A DNA stretch of 64,000 nucleotides from Conservatibacter flavescens (GTDB lineage: Bacteria > Pseudomonadota > Gammaproteobacteria > Enterobacterales > Pasteurellaceae): the NCBI RefSeq assembly GCF_002795425.1, contig NZ_PHHA01000002.1:362736-426735 (forward strand). Reading direction: 5' to 3'. Every line of letters starts with the position of its first letter. The stretch's first letter is position 1. This document shows positions 55,690-64,000 of this stretch, in pieces. The notes beneath the pieces are model-generated. The model saw nothing but the letters and a program-made list of their open reading frames with translations, did no database searches and had not been told where the DNA came from. Position numbers and translations under genes: made by a program.

Positions 55690-56760
55690 TTAATCTCGCT
55701 TACGGCTAAGTAGCCACCATGTAATCACCAAGAATAATACACTTGGAATTAACGCGCCTACTATCGGTGCCACATTATATACCAAACTTAATGGGCCAAA
55801 AATTTCGTTGACCACATAAAATAAAAAACCAAAACAAATTCCCGTGACAATTCTCGCACCTGCGGTTACGCCACGCAAAGGACCAAAAATAAAGGAAAGA
55901 GCGAGCATCATCATTACCCCAACGGAAATCGGTTGAAATAATTTCCGCCAGTAGGTTAGCTCAAATTTTTTAGAATCCTGCCCTGTCTCTTTTAAAAAAC
56001 GGATATAATTCGATAAGCCTGTAATAGATAATGACGTTGGACGTAAAGACACAATGCCTAACTTATCTGGGGTTAAATTCGTTTGCCATTCTTGGTTCAA
56101 GCGATTCTTTGTAATAATTTGATCAGGTGTAATTTCTGACTCATTCACCTGTCTTAATGTCCATTTTCCATTTTCATATTGTGCCGAATTTGCCTGGCTC
56201 ACGCTTTGTAAACGACGTTGATCATCAAAACGGTAAATATAGACATTTTGTAAGCTCGCTTCTTCCGTGATACGTTGTATATAGATAAAATGATTACCAT
56301 CTTTTGCCCACACACCATTTCTTACAGATAACATCGAGCCACCAGAAATCGCTTTTGAACGCATATCACGAGCAAATTGTTCTGTTTGTGGAATCCCCCA
56401 TTCCCCGATGATCATGGTTAAAATGACCAAAGGTAATGCTGTTTTCATCACGGCAAAACCAATTTTTAAACGCGAAAATCCAGAGGCCTGCATCACCACT
56501 AATTCACTACGGCTCGCTAAATTACCTAATGCGATTAAAGCCCCCAATAAAGCCGCCATAGGAAAAAAAGTTTCCACATCTTTAGGCATTGTTAATAACG
56601 TATATAATACCGCTTGCATCGTATCGTAAGTCCCTTTTCCTACGCTACGAAATTGTTCTACAAACTTAATAATGGCGGACAATCCCACTAATGTAAACAA
56701 CGTTGCAAAAATGGCTCCTAAGATACTCTTACCAATATAACGATCCAATACATTCATCAT
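55690..56760 (-). CDS. lptG: LPS export permease LptG
   Basis: A 356-residue inner-membrane protein of the LptBFG ABC transporter that extracts LPS from the inner membrane. Six predicted helices flank a periplasmic beta-jellyroll domain. The N-terminus MNVLDRYIGKSILGAIF and the segment LGNLASRSELVVMQASGFS match LptG. It starts 4 bases after lptF. Either of two adjacent ATGs could be used. Confidence 0.95.
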   Translation of the reverse strand: MMNVLDRYIGKSILGAIFATLFTLVGLSAIIKFVEQFRSVGKGTYDTMQAVLYTLLTMPKDVETFFPMAALLGALIALGNLASRSELVVMQASGFSRLKIGFAVMKTALPLVILTMIIGEWGIPQTEQFARDMRSKAISGGSMLSVRNGVWAKDGNHFIYIQRITEEASLQNVYIYRFDDQRRLQSVSQANSAQYENGKWTLRQVNESEITPDQIITKNRLNQEWQTNLTPDKLGIVSLRPTSLSITGLSNYIRFLKETGQDSKKFELTYWRKLFQPISVGVMMMLALSFIFGPLRGVTAGARIVTGICFGFLFYVVNEIFGPLSLVYNVAPIVGALIPSVLFLVITWWLLSRKRD

Positions 56761-56764
56761 TGTC

Positions 56765-57874
56765 TTATTCTCCCTTCAATGCTGTATTGCGACCAAAACT
56801 TTGACGTAACTTATACATAAAATGACTATCCCAACTATTTAACACAATAGCCAACACAAAGAAAAAGAGGCTGACACATGGCATCAACAATGTCACATCT
56901 AATTTACCTGCTGTGCCTGCAGATTTTAATGAACTTTGTAATAAGAAATAAATTAAATACAACAGTAGTGCTGGCAAGATTTTTGCAAAACGCCCCTGTC
57001 TAGGATTAACTTTACTCAATGGTACCGCAAGCAAGGCCATAATAGGTACAGCGAGAATCAAAGCCAAACGCCAATGCAATTCAGCCTTAATTTCCGGAGA
57101 ATCGCTATTAATTAAAGTATACAGATCCAGCAAATCTGTATCGTTACTATTTGCTGTAGTATCTTGATGTCCTAAATAAGCTTGATAACTTTCAAAATCC
57201 GTAATACGAAAATCAGGTAATGCGGCACTTCCTTCAATTCGACGACTATTCTCCAAATTTAAAATCTGATCCCCATTAGGCAAAGAGGTCAACTCCCCTT
57301 TCTCTGCAACCACAACAGATGGCTTCGTATTACCTCTCTCTTTCATCTGAAACAGATAGATATCATTAATTTGATTGCTTTCAATATTATTGATAAATAA
57401 TACAAAATCACCATTTCCAGAAGACATAAACTGTCCTGCGCTTAATGCCGCCATACGAGGATTCGCTTTAGCATCTTCTACAATTTGTACTTGATGCTGA
57501 ATGGCCCAAGGAGAAAGCCATAAGGCATTATAAGCAGCTACTCCTGCCGTTAATAATGAAAGCAGCAATACTACTCGAACTAAAATCCGTTGCCCAACAC
57601 CACAAGCACGCATGACTGTAATTTCACTTTCTGCGTATAAACGGCCTAAAGTTAACAATACCGCAATAAATAAAGACAGTGGCAACATCAATTGCGCCAT
57701 AGTTGGCATTCCTAACCCGAGCAACGATAACACCAAATCTGCCGGCACATTCCCATTGGCGGCAGACCCTAATACTCGCACTAATTGCTGACAGAAAAAA
57801 ATCAAAAGTAAAATAAACAGAATAGCAATCTGACTTTTGAAGATTTCTTTAATAAGATATTTCGTTAAAATCAC
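56765..57874 (-). CDS. lptF: LPS export permease LptF
   Basis: A 369-residue partner of LptG with the same architecture: six predicted helices and a periplasmic jellyroll ([20 protein letters not shown]). The coupling-helix region [17 protein letters not shown] resembles that of LptF. It is divergent from pepA, the order found in E. coli (pepA/lptF-lptG). Confidence 0.95.
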   Translation of the reverse strand: MILTKYLIKEIFKSQIAILFILLLIFFCQQLVRVLGSAANGNVPADLVLSLLGLGMPTMAQLMLPLSLFIAVLLTLGRLYAESEITVMRACGVGQRILVRVVLLLSLLTAGVAAYNALWLSPWAIQHQVQIVEDAKANPRMAALSAGQFMSSGNGDFVLFINNIESNQINDIYLFQMKERGNTKPSVVVAEKGELTSLPNGDQILNLENSRRIEGSAALPDFRITDFESYQAYLGHQDTTANSNDTDLLDLYTLINSDSPEIKAELHWRLALILAVPIMALLAVPLSKVNPRQGRFAKILPALLLYLIYFLLQSSLKSAGTAGKLDVTLLMPCVSLFFFVLAIVLNSWDSHFMYKLRQSFGRNTALKGE

Positions 57875-57966
57875 GTTTTTGCCTTGCTTGATAAAATCGT
57901 TAAATCATTTAATAATAGCATTCGCTCATTATTCTACAACAGAACAGCGTAAAAAGAGGAATAAAA

Positions 57967-59457
57967 ATGAAATACAATGCAAAAAATACTCATTTAAGTG
58001 ATTTATCTACCTCGTGCTTAATATTTGGTATTTATGAAAATGGCACATTATCGCCAAGTGCGGTTAAATTTGACCAAGAAAACCAACACATTCTCAGCAC
58101 AATGATTGCCAAAGAAAAAATGGCAGGAAAAATAGGCCGCTATCTTTTACTTTCTCATTTACCTCACCTTAAAGCTGAACGCATTTTGCTTATCGGGTGT
58201 GGTAAGGAAGGAGAACTCAGCCCTATTCAATATAAAAAAATTGTTAAAACCGCTATTGAAGCGTTAAAAAATACCAATGCAACAGAAGCCCTATATTGCT
58301 TAAACGACATCAAAATAAATGATCGTAATCACTATTGGAATATCCGCTTTGCCATTGAAACCATCGCAGATTCTCTCTACAAATTTGAGGATTTTAAAAG
58401 TCAAAAATCGCCAAACACCCTTGCTTTACAGCAAATTGATTTTTATGTCACAGAGGAAGATCTTGCCCAAGCACAACAAGCCATTATACATGCTAACGCT
58501 ATAGCCTCAGGTATCGAATATGCTAAACATGTCGCAAATTGCCCGCCGAATATTTGCAACCCCGCATACCTTTCAGAACAAGCAAAAAATTTAGCAAATT
58601 CCACCGCACTTATGCAAACAACCATTATTGATGAAGCTGAAATGGCGCGTTTAGGAATGAACGCCTATTTAGCTGTTTCTCGTGGCTCAAGCAATCCAGC
58701 CTTCATGTCTGTCATAGAATATAAAAATCATCCGAATCCCAATACGCCCCCTATTGTGCTTGTCGGCAAAGGCTTAACGTTCGATGCGGGAGGCATTTCC
58801 TTAAAGCCAGCTGCTGAAATGGACGAAATGAAGTATGACATGTGTGGTGCAGCGACTGTATATGGCGCAATGAAAGCATTAGCCGAATTAGAACTTCCCT
58901 TAAATGTAATCGGAGTGCTTGCGGGATGTGAAAACCTACCAGGTGGCAATGCTTACCGTCCAGGTGATATTTTAACAACGATGAAAGGGTTAACCGTTGA
59001 AGTATTAAATACTGATGCAGAAGGCCGTTTAGTCTTATGTGATGCCCTAACCTATGTTGAACGCTTTAATCCAGAACTGGTGATTGATGTCGCAACCCTC
59101 ACTGGCGCTTGTGTAGTGGCATTAGGTCAACATAACAGTGGTTTAATGTCTTCTCATGATGAGCTTGCTAAAGCCTTAGAAAAAGCGGCAGAACAAAGCA
59201 CAGACAAAGCATGGCGTTTACCATTGAGTGAAGAATATCAAGAACAGCTAAAATCTAATTTTGCTGATCTCGCTAATATCGGAGGACGTTGGGGAGGTGC
59301 AATTACTGCCGGCGCATTTTTATCTAACTTCACCTCAAACTATCCATGGGCCCATTTAGATATTGCAGGCACCGCTTGGTTACAAGGCGCAGCAAAAGGC
59401 GCAACAGGCCGTCCAGTTTCCTTACTGGTTCAATTTTTATTAAACCAAGTAAAATAG
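57967..59457 (+). CDS. pepA: Cytosol leucyl aminopeptidase PepA
   Basis: A hexameric M17 metallopeptidase that removes N-terminal residues; in E. coli it also assists Xer recombination and represses carAB. The 496 residues carry the metal-site motifs [16 protein letters not shown] and [10 protein letters not shown]. An AGAGGAA site precedes the ATG. Uptake signals lie near 58054 and 58604. Confidence 0.96.
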   Translation: MKYNAKNTHLSDLSTSCLIFGIYENGTLSPSAVKFDQENQHILSTMIAKEKMAGKIGRYLLLSHLPHLKAERILLIGCGKEGELSPIQYKKIVKTAIEALKNTNATEALYCLNDIKINDRNHYWNIRFAIETIADSLYKFEDFKSQKSPNTLALQQIDFYVTEEDLAQAQQAIIHANAIASGIEYAKHVANCPPNICNPAYLSEQAKNLANSTALMQTTIIDEAEMARLGMNAYLAVSRGSSNPAFMSVIEYKNHPNPNTPPIVLVGKGLTFDAGGISLKPAAEMDEMKYDMCGAATVYGAMKALAELELPLNVIGVLAGCENLPGGNAYRPGDILTTMKGLTVEVLNTDAEGRLVLCDALTYVERFNPELVIDVATLTGACVVALGQHNSGLMSSHDELAKALEKAAEQSTDKAWRLPLSEEYQEQLKSNFADLANIGGRWGGAITAGAFLSNFTSNYPWAHLDIAGTAWLQGAAKGATGRPVSLLVQFLLNQVK

Positions 59458-59481
59458 TTTCAATAAAATACGCTTCACAAC

Positions 59482-59513
59482 ATGTACGAATAAGAGATGT
59501 CTTATTCGTACAT
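59482..59513 (+). terminator. Intrinsic terminator of pepA
   Basis: A perfect 14-bp stem (ATGTACGAATAAGA/TCTTATTCGTACAT) with a 4-base loop and a T7 run, one of the strongest in the window. Confidence 0.92.
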
Positions 59514-59579
59514 TTTTTTATCAATAGCCGTTACGATCGAAAGGGCATACTATTTAAATGAATGAGGCAATCCCTTATT

Positions 59580-60182
59580 CTATTCAATCTGTCTACGCCC
59601 AATAAAGGAATGTGTTAAAGTTGTACCGTCAACCATTTCCAGTTCACCGCCCACAGGAATACCATGAGCAATTCTGCTTACCTTAATGCCCAATTGCAGA
59701 CAAATTTCTGCAATATAATTTGCCGTAGCATCACCTTCTATTGTTGGATTCGTGGCTAAAATCACTTCCGTAAAAGACTCGGTTTCCAAACGATGTTGCA
59801 ATAAATCCAAGCCAATTTCTTTAGGCCCTATACCATCTAAGGGGGATAAATGCCCCATTAACACAAAATAACGTCCTGAAAATTGCCCTGTTTGCTCAAT
59901 CGCTTGAATATCCGCCGGCATTTCGACCACACACAATAATCCCGTATTTTGGCGACGAGGGTTACAACAAATTGTACATACATCTTCTTCTGTAAATGTT
60001 CGACACTGTTCACAGTGGCCAATTTGAGACATCGCTTCTGTTAAAACGCGAGATAATGCCATGCCTCCACTACGATCTCGCTGTAGCAGATGATATGCCA
60101 TACGCTGTGCAGACTTAGGGCCGACACCAGGTAAACAACGTAAAGCTTCAATCAGGTTTTCTAAAAGTGGACTTGTTTGCAT
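59580..60182 (-). CDS. recR: Recombination mediator RecR
   Basis: A 200-residue RecFOR pathway protein that helps load RecA on gapped DNA. The helix-hairpin-helix ([19 protein letters not shown]), the four-cysteine zinc finger (CEQC ... CTICC) and the Toprim domain ([16 protein letters not shown]) are present. It is last in dnaX-ybaB-recR. A hairpin separates it from ybaB. Confidence 0.97.
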   Translation of the reverse strand: MQTSPLLENLIEALRCLPGVGPKSAQRMAYHLLQRDRSGGMALSRVLTEAMSQIGHCEQCRTFTEEDVCTICCNPRRQNTGLLCVVEMPADIQAIEQTGQFSGRYFVLMGHLSPLDGIGPKEIGLDLLQHRLETESFTEVILATNPTIEGDATANYIAEICLQLGIKVSRIAHGIPVGGELEMVDGTTLTHSFIGRRQIE

Positions 60183-60207
60183 AGAGATAAAAAATTAGTG
60201 AAAAGAA

Positions 60208-60230
60208 ACCGCACTTATGAAAAGTGCGGT
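60208..60230 (-). terminator. Uptake-signal inverted pair between ybaB and recR
   Basis: ACCGCACTT-(5)-AAGTGCGGT, perfect 9-bp stem, followed on the minus strand by TTTCTTTTC. Being inside an operon, it may only lower recR expression. Confidence 0.7.
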
Positions 60231-60249
60231 CAGATTTTATATATTTTGA

Positions 60250-60579
60250 TTAAAATGGCATTTTAAAACCTGGTGGTAATGACATACCTGCGGTTACTGA
60301 AGCCATTTTTTCTTTTTGAAGCTCTTCAGCGCGACGAACAGCATCATTAAATGCAGCCGCAATAAGATCTTCTAACATTTCTTTGTCATCTTCCATTAAA
60401 GAAGGATCAATTTCAATACGACGGCAATTATGCGCGCCATTAACGGTCACTTTTACTAAACCTGCGCCTGACTCACCTGTCACTTCTAATTGCGCAATCT
60501 CTTCCTGCATTTTTTGCATACGATCTTGCATCTGTTGCGCCTGTTTCATTAAGTTGCCTAAGCCACCTTTTCCAAACAT
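60250..60579 (-). CDS. ybaB: Nucleoid-associated protein YbaB/EbfC
   Basis: A 109-residue dimeric DNA-binding protein with the core [19 protein letters not shown] and a coiled N-terminal helix rich in Gln and Met. It is conserved between dnaX and recR in most bacteria. It shapes the nucleoid and can influence transcription; the exact role in this group is not known. Confidence 0.95.
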   Translation of the reverse strand: MFGKGGLGNLMKQAQQMQDRMQKMQEEIAQLEVTGESGAGLVKVTVNGAHNCRRIEIDPSLMEDDKEMLEDLIAAAFNDAVRRAEELQKEKMASVTAGMSLPPGFKMPF

Positions 60580-60710
60580 AATTTTCTTCCGTTTTGTTGT
60601 TAATAAATGAAAAATTTAATAAAAATTTCCGGCCTAGAGGCTACGAAATAGTACGTAAGTATATATCTAGTCTGTATTTACGTCAATTTCTGCATCAGAC
60701 CGAATGTCAC

Positions 60711-62720
60711 CTACACCGGGCGAATACTCTCTAAACTTAATTCCGCATTAAACTCGCGTTGCAATAACTTAATTTTTTCATCTTCAAGTAAATCATGTTT
60801 CGCCTGAACCTGTAGTTCATGATAGATTTGTTGACGATGTTCCATAGGCGTTAATTGATCAATCTCGTCAAACACAACCACTTCCACTTGTTTTGCTTGT
60901 TGATAAAAATCTGACAAACCTTTTTCTAATTCTTGTACATTTTTGGGTTTATTCAAATGTGCTTGTTTACTGCGAACACCTAATTTTATTTGAGTTTCAC
61001 TTTGTGCTAATAACACCGAATGCAGTGCTAACTGTTTTACAAAGCGTTCTGGTTTAAAGTCTTCTATTATCTTTGCCCAAGGATCACGTTCTGCTGCAAG
61101 ATTAACCACTTTATCAATTAATTCTTGTGTTTTCTCTTGTAGGATAGCCTGTTTAATCTCTGATGGCCGTATACCTTGTTCAACATTGGCCATCTCTGGA
61201 TTAATCCATTCCCAACGGTAAGTCACAGCTTCATCATTTTCATCATCAGTCTGATTTTCATCTGTGTACTGTTCAGCCGGTGCCTTAAAATCCCGGTTTT
61301 GTGAAGAAAGTGATGGCTCTGTTTTGCGCTGATTTTGTGCAGCCAAATTCGATACTTTCGCAATTAAATCCAGTTTTTGTTGGGACTGAGCAGAAGAAAT
61401 AACCGGCAATTCTGCCACACCTGATGAAGACGCTAACTCTGCATTAGCGTTTTTTTTTTCTTGATTACCGGATTGTATATTACGTAATTGCTGTAAGGAG
61501 GCCACGCCTGGAGTCGATTGAATTGTCGCCTGCGCCTGTATCTTAGCGGAAGACACCACAGGAATTGTACTCAATTTTTCATGATTTTCGACCGCACTTT
61601 TTTGGCTCGTTGTTTCAACCGGCCTATTTTGTTCGGCTTGTGCCATTATTTTAGGGTGAAATGCTAAAGCACGTAATAACGTCATTTCTACACCCGTTCT
61701 ACGATCTGGAGCCAACGCAAGCTCTTTACGCCCCATCACCATGACTTGATAATAAAACTGAACATCTTCCGGTGATAGTTGTTTTGCTAAAAACGCAACA
61801 GGGCTTTCGTCTAAAGGATTTGCTGTTAATAGCTGACACATGGCTATTTGATGCAGCAATTCAGCGACTTCAATCAATAATTGCTCCCAATCAACGCCTT
61901 TACGTGCCACAGCTTGCACCGTTTTCATCATGGCATCACCATTGCCCTGATGTAAAGCCCGAATAATATCTAATCCTTGATTATCATCAAGTAAGCCCAA
62001 CATGTCATTGACAACATCAGCACTCACCTTACCTTCTCCCATCGCAATAGCCTGATCCGTTAAACTTAAACTATCACGAATACTCCCCTGAGAAGCTTTA
62101 GCAAGTTTAGAAAGTGCGGTCAATTCAAAAGGAATTTTTTCCAACGTGAGAATATGTTCTAGATGATTGCTAATCTGTTCTTGCTCTAATGCTTTTAGAT
62201 GGAATTGGATACAACGAGATAAAATGGTAATAGGTAATTTTTGTGGATCCGTTGTAGCTAAAAGAAATTTCACATACTCCGGCGGCTCTTCTAGGGTTTT
62301 TAACAATGCATTAAATGAATGACGAGACAACATGTGTACTTCATCAATTAAATACACTTTATAACGTCCTTGCACGGGTTTATATTGCACATTATCAAGC
62401 AGTTCGCGTGTATCTTCTACTTTAGTACGAGAAGCCGCATCAATCTCAATTAGATCAATAAAATGCCCTTCTTCAATGGCTTTACAATGTTCACATTTTC
62501 CACAAGGATCCGCTGTTATCCCATTAATGCAATTAAGCCCTTTGGCAAATAAACGAGCGATGGAGGTTTTCCCTACGCCTCGAGTGCCGGAAAAAAGATA
62601 AGCATGGTGCAAACGGTTTTCTTTCAATCCGTTAGAAAGCGCGGTTAAAATATGCTCCTGTCCCACAACCTCTGTAAAGGTTTTAGGGCGCCACTTTCTT
62701 GCTAAAACTTGATAACTCAT
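60711..62720 (-). CDS. dnaX: DNA polymerase III tau subunit (and probably gamma)
   Basis: A 669-residue clamp-loader ATPase. Walker A GTRGVGKT is at 45-52, followed by the zinc-binding Cys cluster (CINGITADPCGKCEHC), the Walker B DEVHMLS and the arginine-finger region LSRCIQF. After residue 370 comes the tau-specific region, binding DnaB and polymerase in E. coli. A run of ten A's at codons 421-424 lies where E. coli makes gamma (431 residues) by frameshift; see the separate entry. Confidence 0.96.
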   Translation of the reverse strand: MSYQVLARKWRPKTFTEVVGQEHILTALSNGLKENRLHHAYLFSGTRGVGKTSIARLFAKGLNCINGITADPCGKCEHCKAIEEGHFIDLIEIDAASRTKVEDTRELLDNVQYKPVQGRYKVYLIDEVHMLSRHSFNALLKTLEEPPEYVKFLLATTDPQKLPITILSRCIQFHLKALEQEQISNHLEHILTLEKIPFELTALSKLAKASQGSIRDSLSLTDQAIAMGEGKVSADVVNDMLGLLDDNQGLDIIRALHQGNGDAMMKTVQAVARKGVDWEQLLIEVAELLHQIAMCQLLTANPLDESPVAFLAKQLSPEDVQFYYQVMVMGRKELALAPDRRTGVEMTLLRALAFHPKIMAQAEQNRPVETTSQKSAVENHEKLSTIPVVSSAKIQAQATIQSTPGVASLQQLRNIQSGNQEKKNANAELASSSGVAELPVISSAQSQQKLDLIAKVSNLAAQNQRKTEPSLSSQNRDFKAPAEQYTDENQTDDENDEAVTYRWEWINPEMANVEQGIRPSEIKQAILQEKTQELIDKVVNLAAERDPWAKIIEDFKPERFVKQLALHSVLLAQSETQIKLGVRSKQAHLNKPKNVQELEKGLSDFYQQAKQVEVVVFDEIDQLTPMEHRQQIYHELQVQAKHDLLEDEKIKLLQREFNAELSLESIRPV
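61430..61459 (-). promoter_or_regulatory. A10 slippage/frameshift site with adjoining hairpin in dnaX
   Basis: On the coding strand, codons 421-424 read GAA AAA AAA AAC (ten A's in a row), directly followed by the stem ACGCTAA-(7)-TTAGCGT. After a -1 shift the frame reads AAA CGC TAA and stops, giving a 425-residue product. After a +1 shift it stops after five codons (428 residues). Both match the size of gamma. Confidence 0.7.
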
Positions 62721-62884
62721 GCCTAATCATAAACCCTTTCTTTGCACTTATTGCATAACGCAGAATTGTATCATAACTTTCGAAAATTCTCTAAATAATT
62801 GGGTTGAAAATAAATATTCAATATTCCTAACGCCTTTTTCTAAAAGGGAATTTAAAGCAGGTTAAGGATTTATTTCGGCAAAAA

Positions 62885-62910
62885 AATAAGGCTGTTTCCA
62901 GCCTTATTTT
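62885..62910 (-). terminator. Terminator of the autotransporter gene
   Basis: On the minus strand, AAATAAGGCTG-(4)-CAGCCTTATTT is followed by TTTT. A strong intrinsic terminator. Confidence 0.88.
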
Positions 62911-62936
62911 CTTAATTATAAAACAATGTCGTTCTA

Positions 62937-64000
62937 TTAACGCCAAGTATATTTATAACCGATTGTACCGCCATAGCCTTGACGTTTTTCACCGCCAAAG
63001 TTACTTTCATAGCGTGCATCAGCATAAATATGGCTATTTGGAGTAAGTGGTAATTGCATACCCACACCTACTTCCCACCAAGTGCGGTTATATTTTTCAC
63101 TTAATTTATCTCGACCAATTTGAACCGAACTGCCGTCCATAAAGTCATGATAAATATTCGCAATACCATAAACCGTATTGGTGAAAGCATGTCCATTATC
63201 ACTATGATGTGCTAAACGAACACCCAAACGCCCACGCAACCCATGATGGTTAGCGCCTTTCACTGTCGTAACATCATCTGCTTTAAAACTTGATAAATTC
63301 AAATATTGATAAATTAATTGTGCCTGTGGTTCAATTAACCAATTTGAATCACCAATCGCCCAAGGACGACCAACTTCCGCAGATAACACCACACCTAAAC
63401 CATTTTGCGAGACTTGATTGCCATCACGACGAGGGGTATAAGTGTTTCGAATGTAGCTGACTAATCCCACAAGATCCAAATAACTTCCATTTTTCTCATA
63501 GTGAGTATGACTTAAGCCTAAACTAAAGCGATCAGATTTCCCTGTTCCAGTTTGTTTATCTCCCGCAATACGCATTTCACCAGAACTGAAATAATGATCC
63601 ATATCTACGCGATACTGATCATAGAACTTCATCTTATTACGGCTATAACCGAAGATAAGTCCTGAATGTGAACGAGATTGATCTTCTTTATCATAGTGAT
63701 AATTGAAGTCGTGACCGATTTGTACACCATAAATATTCATATTTGTATCAAAACGATAACGTCCGTCCAATTCTAAACGTTTGGCTAATAAGCGAATCCA
63801 AGTTTGGCCATCACTTTCTTTTGCGACACAGCCACAAGAATCCCAAGCCATTGTCGCACCATCACCACGACGTTGATGAAGCGAACCAATTTCAGCATAT
63901 CCTTGCTCTAAGTTTCCTCTTTGCATCGCAACAATACCTGGTACTGTTTCTTTATAAATTGGTGTAGTTGGCTCTGTCGGTTGAGTTGGCTCTGTCGGCT
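62937..64000 (-). CDS. Autotransporter, C-terminal beta-barrel (5' end outside window)
   Basis: The frame is open to the right edge, so the passenger is missing. The visible part starts with a Pro-Thr-Glu repeat (PTEPTQPTEPT), then the segment YKETVPGIVAMQRG, then a barrel of about 280 residues (GYSRNKMKFYDQ; WWEVGVGMQLPL), ending GYKYTWR. The aromatic-rich end fits the BAM recognition signal, though Arg after Trp is unusual. A Cys pair near the barrel entrance (DSCGCVAKE) is rare in autotransporters. It probably secretes an adhesin or enzyme; which one cannot be told here. Confidence 0.88.
   Translation of the reverse strand, partial: PTEPTQPTEPTTPIYKETVPGIVAMQRGNLEQGYAEIGSLHQRRGDGATMAWDSCGCVAKESDGQTWIRLLAKRLELDGRYRFDTNMNIYGVQIGHDFNYHYDKEDQSRSHSGLIFGYSRNKMKFYDQYRVDMDHYFSSGEMRIAGDKQTGTGKSDRFSLGLSHTHYEKNGSYLDLVGLVSYIRNTYTPRRDGNQVSQNGLGVVLSAEVGRPWAIGDSNWLIEPQAQLIYQYLNLSSFKADDVTTVKGANHHGLRGRLGVRLAHHSDNGHAFTNTVYGIANIYHDFMDGSSVQIGRDKLSEKYNRTWWEVGVGMQLPLTPNSHIYADARYESNFGGEKRQGYGGTIGYKYTWR

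Overview
The window looks like chromosomal DNA of a member of the Pasteurellaceae in the Haemophilus/Pasteurella/Aggregatibacter group. The main evidence is about forty copies (counted by eye) of the Hin-type DNA uptake signal core AAGTGCGGT or its complement. They occur in genes, between genes and, as inverted pairs, in several transcription terminators. The DNA is AT-rich. Nearly every gene has a clear gamma-proteobacterial orthologue, and several blocks keep the E. coli order (dolP-diaA-yraN-lpoA/rsmI, ldtD-ycbK-gloC, prc-proQ-letA-letB, can/yadG-yadH, xseB-ispA-dxs, lptF-lptG/pepA, dnaX-ybaB-recR). I cannot name the species.

Layout. 1-2.0 kb: end of ppk, then ppx (polyphosphate). 2.0-5.2 kb: greA and dacB, transcribed divergently, then cra. 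5.5-7.0 kb: der. 7.1-11.4 kb: dolP-diaA-yraN-lpoA on the minus strand, divergent from rsmI. 11.4-17.6 kb: an accessory alpha-galactoside module, melR divergent from melA-melB-rafA. 17.7-24.5 kb: pbpG, yohKJ, a thermonuclease-like protein, csdA-csdE, then gloC-metR-azlC-azlD. 24.6-34.2 kb: cell-envelope genes (ycbK, ldtD, prc, proQ, letA, letB). 34.2-35.1 kb: a small calcium-binding-type secreted protein, a gene-poor stretch with tandem repeats, and tRNA-Leu(CAA). 35.3-41.2 kb: pit, yadGH, can, a tiny membrane ORF, purR, a GlsB-like protein. 41.4-54.6 kb: ppc, xseB-ispA-dxs, grxB, ybaL, sixA, pykA, a MATE pump, ribE. 54.7-62.7 kb: tehB, lptG/lptF, pepA, recR-ybaB-dnaX. From 62.9 kb to the right edge: the C-terminal barrel of an autotransporter whose N-terminus lies outside.

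Most of the content is core metabolism and envelope upkeep. Peptidoglycan is a recurring theme: DacB, PBP7, LdtD, YcbK, LpoA, and Prc as a possible regulator. Outer-membrane lipid or LPS transport is another (LetAB, LptFG, DolP). The mel/raf module is the clearest accessory metabolic unit. It pairs an NAD-dependent GH4 and a hydrolytic GH36 alpha-galactosidase with one sodium/melibiose symporter.

I found no CRISPR array, phage block, toxin-antitoxin pair or intact IS element, and no convincing new multi-gene system. The most interesting signals are at the RNA and regulatory level: a terminator-like hairpin in the greA leader, resembling E. coli GraL; an A10 slippage site with an adjoining hairpin in dnaX, where either shifted frame stops at once and would give a gamma-sized product; a PhoB-box promoter on pit; a perfect FNR box before tehB; a candidate small RNA after dxs; a 26-residue membrane peptide with its own ribosome-binding site and a downstream hairpin; and a possible mobile-element scar next to tRNA-Leu.
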